Source: Chitinophaga sp. GbtcB8
Lineage (GTDB): Bacteria > Bacteroidota > Bacteroidia > Chitinophagales > Chitinophagaceae
Length of the DNA stretch: 64,000 nt
Direction: 5' to 3'
NCBI RefSeq assembly: GCF_019091455.1
Contig: NZ_JAGXJN010000021.1
Coordinates: 59,839-123,838, forward strand
Numbering within the stretch: the stretch's first letter is position 1; each line of letters begins with the position of its first letter. Position numbers and translations under genes: made by a program. This document shows positions 1-8,526 of this stretch, in pieces. The notes under the pieces were generated by a model that saw nothing but the letters and a program-made list of their open reading frames with translations, did not search any database and was not told where the DNA came from.

Positions 1-477
1 GCAATTATGTCTGCTAAGGAAGCATATGAATTTGTACTGGCAAACGCTGGCGCTACCTTACCTAAACGCGACCCGGTAGATACCCGCGTAGTAGAACAGG
101 TGCGCACCGGTAAGATCATTTATAAGGATAATACAGCTACAGATGTTGGCAGCCAGTACATTCACCGCCGTTTGGATAAGGATTCCTACAAACAGGGTAT
201 TATCTCCGACATCAGCCAGGTGGGCGGTTATCCTGAATACAAGGGTACACCTTACAAAGATTCTGATAGCGATGGTATGCCCGATGAGTGGGAAAGCAAA
301 CATGGACTGAATCCCAAAGATGCTGCCGATGCAGTGAAGGATATGAACGGCGATGGTTATACGAACATTGAAAAATTCATCAATGGCATTAACCCGGATA
401 AAAAAGTGAACTGGAAAGATCCGAAGAACAATTTTAATACACTTTCAGGTAAAACCAGTGGCCAGATGAGCCGTTAA
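1..477 (+). CDS. Pectate lyase (PL1-like), C-terminal part
   Basis: The reading frame is open from the first base, so this is the 3' end of a longer gene cut by the window edge; the ATG at base 7 is internal. The visible 158 residues resemble the tail of Bacteroidota pectate lyases: an AYEFVLANAGATLPKRDPVD segment, then two acidic, EF-hand-like calcium motifs (DSDSDGMPDEWE and DMNGDGYTNIE), the second in the region of residues 119-125. The catalytic beta-helix lies outside the window. Such enzymes are secreted and cleave de-esterified homogalacturonan by beta-elimination. The DUF3826 gene follows after 5 bases, so both are probably co-transcribed. The family call rests on the tail alone; another polysaccharide lyase with the same calcium tail is possible. 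Confidence 0.7.
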   Translation, partial: AIMSAKEAYEFVLANAGATLPKRDPVDTRVVEQVRTGKIIYKDNTATDVGSQYIHRRLDKDSYKQGIISDISQVGGYPEYKGTPYKDSDSDGMPDEWESKHGLNPKDAADAVKDMNGDGYTNIEKFINGINPDKKVNWKDPKNNFNTLSGKTSGQMSR

Positions 478-482
478 TAACA

Positions 483-1145
483 ATGATTGTTATGAACCGA
501 TTACAATATTTATTTTTAGCAGGATGTATGCTGGCTACCGCCCCGGTAGTTGCGCAAAGTGCCGCTGGTACAGATACAGCTTATGTGAGGGTGGTAACCC
601 AGCGGGCCGATAAGATCGTGGCTTCCATGAATATGGGCAATACTACAGTATCCACACAGGTGCGTGATATTATTGCACAGCAATACCAGGATCTGAATAA
701 GATCCAAATGGAACGGGAAACACAGGTAAAGGCGGCCAAAGAGGAATTGAAGGATGACAAACCTGCGCTGGATGCCCGTATGCAGGGAATTGAAGATGCT
801 ACCAATAAAAAGCTGAATGCGCTGCACCAGGCATACCTGGCTAAGCTGTCAGGAAAGCTGAATCCTGCGCAGGTAGACCAGGTAAAGGATGGCATGACCT
901 ATGGTGTGCTGCCGCTCACTTACGGCGTGTACATGGATATGATGCCTAACCTTACCCAGCAGCAGAAAGCGCAGATGATGGCCTGGCTGGTAGAAGCCCG
1001 CGAACATGCTATGGATGCAGGTTCTTCAGAAAAGAAGCACGCCTGGTTCGGAAAATATAAAGGCCGTATTAACAATTACCTTTCCGCCGCCGGCTACAAC
1101 ATGAAAGAAGTAGAAGCCGGCTGGAAGAAAAGAAAGGGAATGTAG
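483..1145 (+). CDS. DUF3826 secreted protein
   Basis: A 220-residue protein with a signal peptide (hydrophobic LFLAGCMLATAPVVA, cleavage near AQS). The mature part is mostly helical and charged, with the YGVLPLTYGVYMDMMPNLT segment and a C-terminal GRINNYLSAAGYNMKEVEAGW typical of DUF3826. The function of DUF3826 is not known; members are usually found beside pectin-degrading genes of Bacteroidota, as here directly after a pectate lyase. The start at ATG 483 gives MIVMNRLQY; the second Met (492) is equally likely, since the signal peptide begins there. A secreted accessory role in pectin breakdown is inferred from position only. Confidence 0.8.
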   Translation: MIVMNRLQYLFLAGCMLATAPVVAQSAAGTDTAYVRVVTQRADKIVASMNMGNTTVSTQVRDIIAQQYQDLNKIQMERETQVKAAKEELKDDKPALDARMQGIEDATNKKLNALHQAYLAKLSGKLNPAQVDQVKDGMTYGVLPLTYGVYMDMMPNLTQQQKAQMMAWLVEAREHAMDAGSSEKKHAWFGKYKGRINNYLSAAGYNMKEVEAGWKKRKGM

Positions 1146-1180
1146 AAAAAGCAGGAAGTAAGCATACGGCGTAGAAATAT

Positions 1181-1238
1181 GAAGTAGGATGTATGATGTA
1201 AGTAGCAACCAGGCTTCTTATGTCGTACATCCTACTTC
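1181..1238. repeat. Intergenic inverted repeat (hairpin)
   Basis: Two 22-base arms, 1181-1202 and 1217-1238, match as inverted copies at 19 of 22 positions (core GAAGTAGGATGTA / TACATCCTACTTC) with a 14-base loop. It sits in the 124-base gap after the DUF3826 gene. It has no run of T at its end, so it may be a processing or termination hairpin, or a copy of a dispersed palindromic repeat. Confidence 0.7.
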
Positions 1239-1269
1239 TTACTTCTAACTTCGTTTTAACAAAAGAAGA

Positions 1270-4200
1270 ATGAACCGGAAACTGATCAACATATTTTGTG
1301 TGCTGACGCTGGGTATCACAACCGGCGTATATGCACAGAAAAAAACTAAACCTACACCACCGGTGGCGCTCAATACCAGCGGGCATTTAGTATATGCACC
1401 CGATGAGCAGGGCAACCGGATCCCTGATTTTTCCTATTGCGGTTATATGGCCAGCGAACAACCCATTCCGGATGTACCGGTACGTATAGTAGTGCCTGTT
1501 ATAAAGGGCGATGCTACCGTACCTGTACAGGCGGCATTGGATTATGTGGCTGCGTTGCCGGCAGATAAACAGGGCATACGCGGCGCAGTGCTGCTGCAGA
1601 AAGGCCGGTATGAAATAGCCGGCAGCCTGCACATGCGCGCTACCGGCGTGGTATTACGCGGCAGCGGGGCAGGGGAGCAGGGTACTACATTAGTAGGCAC
1701 AGGTCCTGACCGGCAAACGCTCATCCGCATATATGGCCAGCCTGACCGCAGCACCACTACACCCGTTAAAATTACCGATGCCTATGTGCCGGTAAATGCA
1801 CGCACTATTCATGTAGCTGCAACGCAGGGTTTTAAGGCAGGCGATAAAGTACTGGTACACCGTCCTAGCACTAAAGAATGGATAGAGATTTTAGGTATGG
1901 ATCACATGGGCGGAGGTATTACTACACTGGGCTGGAAACCGGGCGAGCGTAATATAGACTGGGACCGTACCATAGTAGCGGTAAACGGTGATGCCATTAC
2001 GCTGGATGTGCCCTTAACCACTGCGCTGGATACTGCTTATGGCGGCGGTACCCTGGCCACATACAGCTGGCCGGGCCGTATTGAGCAAACAGGTGTTGAA
2101 AACCTGCGCTGCCAGTCTACCTACGATACAAACAATCCAAAAGATGAAGCTCACCGCTGGATGGCCATTACCCTGGAAAATGTTTGCGATGCCTGGGTAC
2201 GCCAGGTAACCTTTGAACATTTTGCAGGATCAGCAGTGCTGGCGCTGGAAACAAGCAAACGTATCACGGTAGAAGATTGCAAATCGCTGCACCCTGTTTC
2301 TGAAATAGGCGGGCAGCGCCGTTATAGCTTTTGGACGATGGGACAGCAAACCCTGTTCCAGCGTATTTATGCGGAATATGGTTACCACGATTTTGCTGTA
2401 GGTTTTTGTGCAGCAGGTCCTAATGCCTTTGTACAATGTGAATCACATTTACCCAATAATTTCAGCGGTGCCATTGATAGCTGGGCCTCCGGGGTGTTGT
2501 TTGATGTAGTGAATGTAGATGGTAATGCCCTGCGCTTTGGTAACCGCGGGCAGGATGGGCAGGGCGCCGGATGGAGCGCCGCCAACAGTGTATTCTGGCA
2601 ATGCAGCGCTGCACGTGTGGACTGTTACCGTCCGCCAACTGCCAACAACTGGGCTTTTGCAACCTGGGCACAGTTTTCAGGTGACGGGTACTGGGGCGAA
2701 TCCAATGAACATATTCCGCCCCGCAGCTTGTATTATGCACAGCTGGCCGATCGTTTAGGCAAAGACGTTAAACAGCAGGCGCAGCTGATGCCAGTGGGAT
2801 CAGAAGCTTCCAGCAGCCCCAGTGTGGAGCAGGCTGCTGCATTGATCCGGGCAGCTGTAAAACCGCTGCCGCAGCTAACAGACTGGATAGATGGGGCATC
2901 AAGCCGCAATCCTGTTACTACAAAAACAACCGGTGTTAAAACCATTAACGATATAGGTTATACGAAACCAACAGCGCCTGCGCTGGCCGCTCCCATGCAT
3001 GTAAGTAATGGCTGGCTGCTGCGTGGCAATGCCGTATTAACCGGGGAGCATTTTGAAGTGCCCTGGTGGCGGGGAGATGTACGGCCCGATGGTATTAAAG
3101 AATCCAAACCCGATGTAACCCGCTTTGTACCCGGCCGCACCGGTACCGGCCTTACAGACGATCTGCAGGAAGTAGCGCAGTGGATGAAGGATAAGCACAT
3201 TGTATCCCTGGAACATAATTATGGGTTGTGGTATGAGCGCCGGCGTGATGATCATGAACGCATACGCCGTATGGATGGCGAAGTATGGCCTCCTTTTTAC
3301 GAGCTGCCTTTTGCCCGCAGCGGGCATGGAACCGCCTGGGATGGCCTGAGCCAGTATGATCTTACCAAATACAACGCATGGTACTGGATGCGTCTGAAAC
3401 AGTTTGCCAACCTGGCCGACCAGCAGGGATTAGTGCTGGTGCACCAGGATTATTTTCAGCATAACATTATTGAAGCCGGTGCGCACTATGCAGATTTTCC
3501 CTGGCGCAGCGCCAACAATATCAATCATACCGGTTTCCCGGAACCGCCTCCCTATGCAGGTGATAAACGCATTTTTATGGCGGAGCAGTTTTATGATGTA
3601 ACTAATCCGGTACGCCGTAAGCTGCACCAGGCCTACATCCGCAAATGCATGGAGAGTTTTGCAGGTAATACAGGAGTGATCCATTTTATTGGAGCAGAAT
3701 TTACCGGGCCGCTGGCCTTTGTTCAGTTCTGGATAGATACCATCCTGGCCTGGGAAAAGGAAACCGGTAAAAAAGTAACCATTGGCCTTAGCACCACCAA
3801 AGATGTGCAGGATGCTATACTGGCCGACCCGGTACGTTCAAAGCTCATAACAGTAATAGATATACGCCAGTGGCACTACCAGCCGGATGGCAGTGCCTAT
3901 GCACCATTAGGTGGCCAGAACCTGGCGCCACGCCAGCATGCCCGCCTGCTGAAACCTAAGAAAAGTACTTTTGAGCAGGTATACCGGGCCGTAAGCGAAT
4001 ACCGAAATAAATACCCGGAAAAGGCAGTGGTATATGCCGGCAGCGCTTACGATGAATTTGCCTGGGCAGCTTTTATGGCCGGTGGTTCTTTGGCCGGTAT
4101 CCCGGTAATAGCAGATAAGGATTTCCTGGAAGCGGCTGCGGCCATGCATCCTGTTGAAAGCACAGCAGGACGGTTTACACTGACTAACAGTAAGGCATAT

Positions 4201-4389
4201 ATTGTTTACAGCAATGCAGCTGGACCCATACAGCTGGACCTGAGCAAAGCTGCCGGTACCTGCAGCATTCACTGGATTGATCCTAAGAACGGGCAGCTGT
4301 TGAAAACAGAAGAACAGGCAGCTGGCAAAGATCTTACCTTACAAAACCCAGGGGCAGGCCCGGTGGTGGTTTGGGTAAGCAGTAAATAA
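1270..4389 (+). CDS. Beta-helix plus DUF6298 secreted protein
   Basis: 1039 residues with a signal peptide (MNRKLINIFCVLTLGITTGVYA). Residues about 50-560 look like a right-handed parallel beta-helix of the pectate-lyase superfamily: AALDYVAALP..., GAVLLQKGRYEIAGSLHM, VVLRGSG, GVENLRC, then short repeated strands. Residues about 590-960 match DUF6298, a TIM-barrel-like glycosidase module (WLLRGNAVLTGEHFEVPWWRG, SLEHNYGLWYERRRDDHERI, LVLVHQDYFQHNIIEAGAH, FIGAEFTGP). A small beta domain ends the protein. The activity of this architecture is not established; the location among pectinases and rhamnosidases suggests attack on a pectin side chain. A 124-base gap with a hairpin separates it from the gene before; the next gene follows after 16 bases. 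Confidence 0.75.
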   Translation: MNRKLINIFCVLTLGITTGVYAQKKTKPTPPVALNTSGHLVYAPDEQGNRIPDFSYCGYMASEQPIPDVPVRIVVPVIKGDATVPVQAALDYVAALPADKQGIRGAVLLQKGRYEIAGSLHMRATGVVLRGSGAGEQGTTLVGTGPDRQTLIRIYGQPDRSTTTPVKITDAYVPVNARTIHVAATQGFKAGDKVLVHRPSTKEWIEILGMDHMGGGITTLGWKPGERNIDWDRTIVAVNGDAITLDVPLTTALDTAYGGGTLATYSWPGRIEQTGVENLRCQSTYDTNNPKDEAHRWMAITLENVCDAWVRQVTFEHFAGSAVLALETSKRITVEDCKSLHPVSEIGGQRRYSFWTMGQQTLFQRIYAEYGYHDFAVGFCAAGPNAFVQCESHLPNNFSGAIDSWASGVLFDVVNVDGNALRFGNRGQDGQGAGWSAANSVFWQCSAARVDCYRPPTANNWAFATWAQFSGDGYWGESNEHIPPRSLYYAQLADRLGKDVKQQAQLMPVGSEASSSPSVEQAAALIRAAVKPLPQLTDWIDGASSRNPVTTKTTGVKTINDIGYTKPTAPALAAPMHVSNGWLLRGNAVLTGEHFEVPWWRGDVRPDGIKESKPDVTRFVPGRTGTGLTDDLQEVAQWMKDKHIVSLEHNYGLWYERRRDDHERIRRMDGEVWPPFYELPFARSGHGTAWDGLSQYDLTKYNAWYWMRLKQFANLADQQGLVLVHQDYFQHNIIEAGAHYADFPWRSANNINHTGFPEPPPYAGDKRIFMAEQFYDVTNPVRRKLHQAYIRKCMESFAGNTGVIHFIGAEFTGPLAFVQFWIDTILAWEKETGKKVTIGLSTTKDVQDAILADPVRSKLITVIDIRQWHYQPDGSAYAPLGGQNLAPRQHARLLKPKKSTFEQVYRAVSEYRNKYPEKAVVYAGSAYDEFAWAAFMAGGSLAGIPVIADKDFLEAAAAMHPVESTAGRFTLTNSKAYIVYSNAAGPIQLDLSKAAGTCSIHWIDPKNGQLLKTEEQAAGKDLTLQNPGAGPVVVWVSSK

Positions 4390-4405
4390 AACATAAACGG
4401 GAATC

Positions 4406-6652
4406 ATGCAAAAGATTGGTTTTATACTATCCATAACATTATTAATGATCACTGGTGCTGTGCAGGCACAAATGAAGCGGGTAGCTCCGCTGCATATCTC
4501 TGCCAATGGCCGGTATTTTACAACCGCCGGTGGCGCGCCCTTTTTCTGGTTAGGCGATACCGGCTGGTTATTGTTTAATAAGCTTACTCGTGAAGAAGCG
4601 GATACTTACCTGGAAAACCGCCGTCAGAAAGGGTTTAATGTAATACAGGTAATGGTGGTGCATAACCTGAAGCAGGTAAATGCCTATGGCGACAGTGCCC
4701 TGATCAATAAAAATGTAGCTACCCCTAAAACTACACCCGGCAATACTTTTACAGATACTGCGCAATATGATTTCTGGGATCATGTGGATTATATTGTTGA
4801 TAAAGCAGCAGAAAAAGGACTGTACATGGCGCTGGTGCCGGTATGGGGCTCTAATGTAAAAGAAGGCCATGTAAGTGAGCAGGATGCAAAGATCTATGCA
4901 GCCTGGTTAGCTGCCCGTTATAAAAATAAGCCCAACATCATCTGGATGAATGGAGGCGATATAAAGGGAAGCGATCATATACAGGTATGGAACGCCATTG
5001 GCAGCACCCTGCATGCAGCAGACACTGCGCACCTGGTTACTTACCATCCCAGGGGCCGCATGCAATCCTCCACCTGGTTTCATAAAGAGAGCTGGCTGCA
5101 GTTTAACATGATGCAGTCCGGCCACCGTACTTACGCGCAGGATACCAGCGCAGAAGATATGCGCTATGGAGAAGATAACTGGAAATACATTGTAACAGAT
5201 TACCGTCTTACACCGGCAAAACCAACACTGGATGGAGAGCCCTCTTACGAAGGCATTCCGCATGGCCTGCACGATAGCCTGCAACCCCGCTGGACCGACA
5301 GTGATGTGCGACGTTATGGTTACTGGTCTGTTTTTGCCGGTGCTGCCGGTTATACATACGGGCATAACGCCGTAATGCAAATGCATAAACCCACTGATAA
5401 CAACGGCGCTTATGGCGTACGTGAAACATGGACCAGCGCCATGAACGATCCCGGTGCGCAGCAAATGGTGTATCTGAAAAACCTGCTGTTATCACGTCCT
5501 TATTTTGAACGGGTACCGGATCAGTCGCTGATCGCCAGCGGGCAGGGAAGCCGCTATAACCGGTTACTGGCCACCCGCGGGCAGCAGTATGCATTTATTT
5601 ATACGTACAATGGCCGTAACATACCGGTGAACATGGGTAAGATTGCAGGAGACACTGTAAAAGCATCCTGGTATAACCCGCGCAATGGCACTGTAACTAT
5701 CATTGGTAAATACCAGAACAAAGGTGTTAACACTTTTGACCCGCCGGGTGAGCAAAAAGATGGGAACGACTGGGTATTAATACTGGATACCTATACGCCC
5801 GGCAAAGAAGTGTATTTATTTACCTCTTTCCGGGAGCCTGCTACAGACGGCCTGCACCTGTTATACAGCTATGATGCATATCACTGGCTGGATCTGGGCC
5901 GCTCCTTCCTGCAGCCGCAGGTAGGTGAAAAGAAATTAATGCGCGATCCTTCAATGATCCAGGGTGCAGATGGTACTTTTCACCTGGTATGGACCAGCGG
6001 CTGGAAAGGGGATAAGGGATTTGGTTATGCCAGCTCAAAAGACCTGGTGCATTGGTCGGAGCAGCGCGCCATTAACGTAATGGAAAAAGAGCCTGCTACC
6101 GTAAATGTTTGGGCGCCGGAATTGTTTTATGATAAGGTTACCAGTCAGTATATTATTATCTGGGCATCTACCATTCCACGCCGCTTTCCAAAAGGGCAGG
6201 AGGATGAGGATAATAACCACCGCATGTATTACACCACCACAAAGGATTTTAAAACCTTTACCCCTGCTAAGCTGTTCCTGGATCCGGGCTTCAGCGTAAT
6301 TGATTGTGTGATCACAGAACAGGCAGCAGGTAAATATGTGCTGATCTTAAAAGACAATACCCGCCCGGAAAGGGATATTAAAGTAGCATTCAGCGCACAG
6401 GCTTTAGGCCCGTACAAAAATGTATCAAAGGCATTTACACCCTCTTTTACAGAAGGCCCCGCCGTAGTAAAAGCCGGGCAGAACTGGCTGATCTATTTTG
6501 ATGCCTACCGCGATAAAGAATATGGCGCGGTTAGAACAGCTGATTTCAAAACATTCACAGATATATCCGGGGAGGTGCTGGTGCCGGAAGGGCATAAGCA
6601 CGGCACTATTTTAAAGGTAAAAGAAGAAGTATTGGATGCGCTACAGCGCTAA
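4406..6652 (+). CDS. GH140 apiosidase fused to GH43-like propeller
   Basis: 748 residues with signal peptide. Residues about 24-345 are a DUF4038/GH140 TIM barrel (PFFWLGDTGW, WMNGGD with Asp185, LDGEPSYE with Glu278). The spacing agrees with the two catalytic acids of the characterised rhamnogalacturonan-II apiosidase BT1012. Residues about 355-470 match the beta domain that usually follows DUF4038 (the so-called collagen-binding domain). Residues about 475-748 are an extra five-bladed propeller of GH43 type, with all three expected acids visible in context: LMRDPSM, SVIDCVI and FTEGPAVV. Known GH140 enzymes release D-apiose from the pectin backbone; the second module would add an arabinosidase- or xylosidase-type activity. 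No frameshift separates the modules, so this is one two-enzyme polypeptide. Confidence 0.85.
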   Translation: MQKIGFILSITLLMITGAVQAQMKRVAPLHISANGRYFTTAGGAPFFWLGDTGWLLFNKLTREEADTYLENRRQKGFNVIQVMVVHNLKQVNAYGDSALINKNVATPKTTPGNTFTDTAQYDFWDHVDYIVDKAAEKGLYMALVPVWGSNVKEGHVSEQDAKIYAAWLAARYKNKPNIIWMNGGDIKGSDHIQVWNAIGSTLHAADTAHLVTYHPRGRMQSSTWFHKESWLQFNMMQSGHRTYAQDTSAEDMRYGEDNWKYIVTDYRLTPAKPTLDGEPSYEGIPHGLHDSLQPRWTDSDVRRYGYWSVFAGAAGYTYGHNAVMQMHKPTDNNGAYGVRETWTSAMNDPGAQQMVYLKNLLLSRPYFERVPDQSLIASGQGSRYNRLLATRGQQYAFIYTYNGRNIPVNMGKIAGDTVKASWYNPRNGTVTIIGKYQNKGVNTFDPPGEQKDGNDWVLILDTYTPGKEVYLFTSFREPATDGLHLLYSYDAYHWLDLGRSFLQPQVGEKKLMRDPSMIQGADGTFHLVWTSGWKGDKGFGYASSKDLVHWSEQRAINVMEKEPATVNVWAPELFYDKVTSQYIIIWASTIPRRFPKGQEDEDNNHRMYYTTTKDFKTFTPAKLFLDPGFSVIDCVITEQAAGKYVLILKDNTRPERDIKVAFSAQALGPYKNVSKAFTPSFTEGPAVVKAGQNWLIYFDAYRDKEYGAVRTADFKTFTDISGEVLVPEGHKHGTILKVKEEVLDALQR

Positions 6653-6687
6653 ACGTGTACAAGTGAGGCACACATAAACATTAAAGC

Positions 6688-8526
6688 ATGAACGGGAAAC
6701 TACTGCATATTATTCCACTCTTATTACTCGCCATTACAGGCAACGCGCAAGATACGGTACGTTATACCGGCCAAACCCGCGTGAATATTGATTACCACCA
6801 CGGGCAGCTAAGTCCGGCCATGGGCGTGCATAACATACAGGTGCTGCGCGCTAACCGCGAGCATCCTGAAATGGCGGAAGGCGCCGGCTGGACATACAAC
6901 CACGCACCCATGCTGGCTTACTGGAACAACAAATTTTACCTTGAATATTTAAGTGACAGCATTGGTGAGCATATACCCCCCGGCCAAACGTTATTAACCA
7001 CCTCCAAAGACGGTTACAGCTGGACCAAACCGGAAGCGATCTTTCCGCGGTATAAAGTACCGGATGGCACTACCAAAAAAGGCCAGCCTGGTGTAGCGCA
7101 TAATTTATATGCGGTGATGCACCAGCGTATGGGATTTTATACCTCTAAGAAAAAGCGTTTGCTGGCATTGGCCTTTTACGGTTTTTGCCTGGATATAGAT
7201 GATGATCCAAATGATGGAAAGGGTATAGGCCGTGTGGTGCGGGAAATACTGCCGGATGGCAGTTACGGCCCTGTTTATTTTATTCATTATAACCCGGCCT
7301 GGAATGCAAAGAACACCTCTTATCCTTATTATACCAGCAGCAAGGATAAGGGTTTTGTAGAAGCCTGTAATGAGCTGCTGGCTGATCCGCTTGTAACACA
7401 GCAGTGGAATGAAGAATCTGACCGTAATGATCCGCTTATACCGCTCAAAAAACAATACAAGGCATTAAGCTATTACCATTTGCCGGATGGCAGGGTAGTG
7501 GGACTGTGGAAAAATGCGCTTACTGCTATCAGTAAAGATGAGGGCAAAACCTGGCCGGAATCTGCAGTAAGGGCGCCGGGTTTTGTAAATGCCAATGCCA
7601 AGATCTGGGGGCAGCGTACAGCTGACGGCCGTTATGCCACAGTATACAATCCCTCCGAATACCGCTGGCCGCTGGCCATTTCTTTAAGTAATAACGGCCT
7701 GGAATACACAAATATGCTGCTGGTGCACGGGGAGATCTCTCCTCTGCGTTACCACGGTAATTTCAAAGATTACGGCCCGCAGTACATCCGGGGTATCACT
7801 GAAAAAAATGGCACGCCGCCTGATGGCAACCTGTGGGTGACTTACAGTATGAGTAAGGAAGATATCTGGGTATCCCGCGTAAAGGTGCCGGTAATGGAGA
7901 AAGCAACGGAGCAGGTAAATGATGTGTTTAAAGAAATGCGGCCGGATACGGCGCTGAATTTATGGAATATTTACAGTCCCTGTTGGGCGCCGGTGAAAAT
8001 GGAACAAACACCGGATGGCCCTGCCCTGGCGCTGAAAGATAAGGACCGGTACGACTATGCTAAAGCAGAACACCTGTTCCCGGAAACACAAAGAGTAGCT
8101 GTAGAGTTTTCCATAACACCTGCGCAAAATAACAAAGGCCTGCTGCATGTAGAGCTGCAGGATGCTAAAGGCAGCGGCTGCGTGCGGCTGATGTTTGAGC
8201 CGGATGGTGTGCTGCGGGCAAAGTCCGGCGCAAAGTTCAAGAACATCATGAAATACGAGGCAGGCGCTACATATAATATCCGCATCACGCTAAATACTTA
8301 CACCCGTTTTTATACGGTGAACATTAATGGGAAGGATGCCTTAAACCAGCTTACGTTTGCGCCCGTGCAGAATGTGAGCCGTATTGTATTCCGCACCGGT
8401 ATGCCACGGCATGAGCCTAATGCGGACACACCTGCTGCACAAACCTACGACCTGCCCAATGCCGGTGAGCCGGAGGATGAGGCGGCATTTTATATCCGGT
8501 CATTAAAAACAGCAGCCATAAACTAA
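6688..8526 (+). CDS. Sialidase-fold propeller plus jelly-roll protein
   Basis: 612 residues with signal peptide (ending ITGNAQ). Residues about 40-425 look like a BNR/sialidase-type beta-propeller: Asp-box-like TTSKDGYSWTKP and ISKDEGKTWPES, plus GFVNANAKIWGQR and DGRYATVYNPSEYRWPLAISLS. Residues about 430-612 form a concanavalin-like beta-sandwich (VAVEFSITPAQNNKGLLHVELQDAKG). I cannot assign a CAZy family. The fold and company suggest a hydrolase of an acidic or unusual pectin sugar (a Kdo/Dha-type residue is one candidate), but this is inference. The stop codon overlaps the start of the GH78 gene by one base (TAATG), so the two are translationally linked. Confidence 0.65.
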   Translation: MNGKLLHIIPLLLLAITGNAQDTVRYTGQTRVNIDYHHGQLSPAMGVHNIQVLRANREHPEMAEGAGWTYNHAPMLAYWNNKFYLEYLSDSIGEHIPPGQTLLTTSKDGYSWTKPEAIFPRYKVPDGTTKKGQPGVAHNLYAVMHQRMGFYTSKKKRLLALAFYGFCLDIDDDPNDGKGIGRVVREILPDGSYGPVYFIHYNPAWNAKNTSYPYYTSSKDKGFVEACNELLADPLVTQQWNEESDRNDPLIPLKKQYKALSYYHLPDGRVVGLWKNALTAISKDEGKTWPESAVRAPGFVNANAKIWGQRTADGRYATVYNPSEYRWPLAISLSNNGLEYTNMLLVHGEISPLRYHGNFKDYGPQYIRGITEKNGTPPDGNLWVTYSMSKEDIWVSRVKVPVMEKATEQVNDVFKEMRPDTALNLWNIYSPCWAPVKMEQTPDGPALALKDKDRYDYAKAEHLFPETQRVAVEFSITPAQNNKGLLHVELQDAKGSGCVRLMFEPDGVLRAKSGAKFKNIMKYEAGATYNIRITLNTYTRFYTVNINGKDALNQLTFAPVQNVSRIVFRTGMPRHEPNADTPAAQTYDLPNAGEPEDEAAFYIRSLKTAAIN

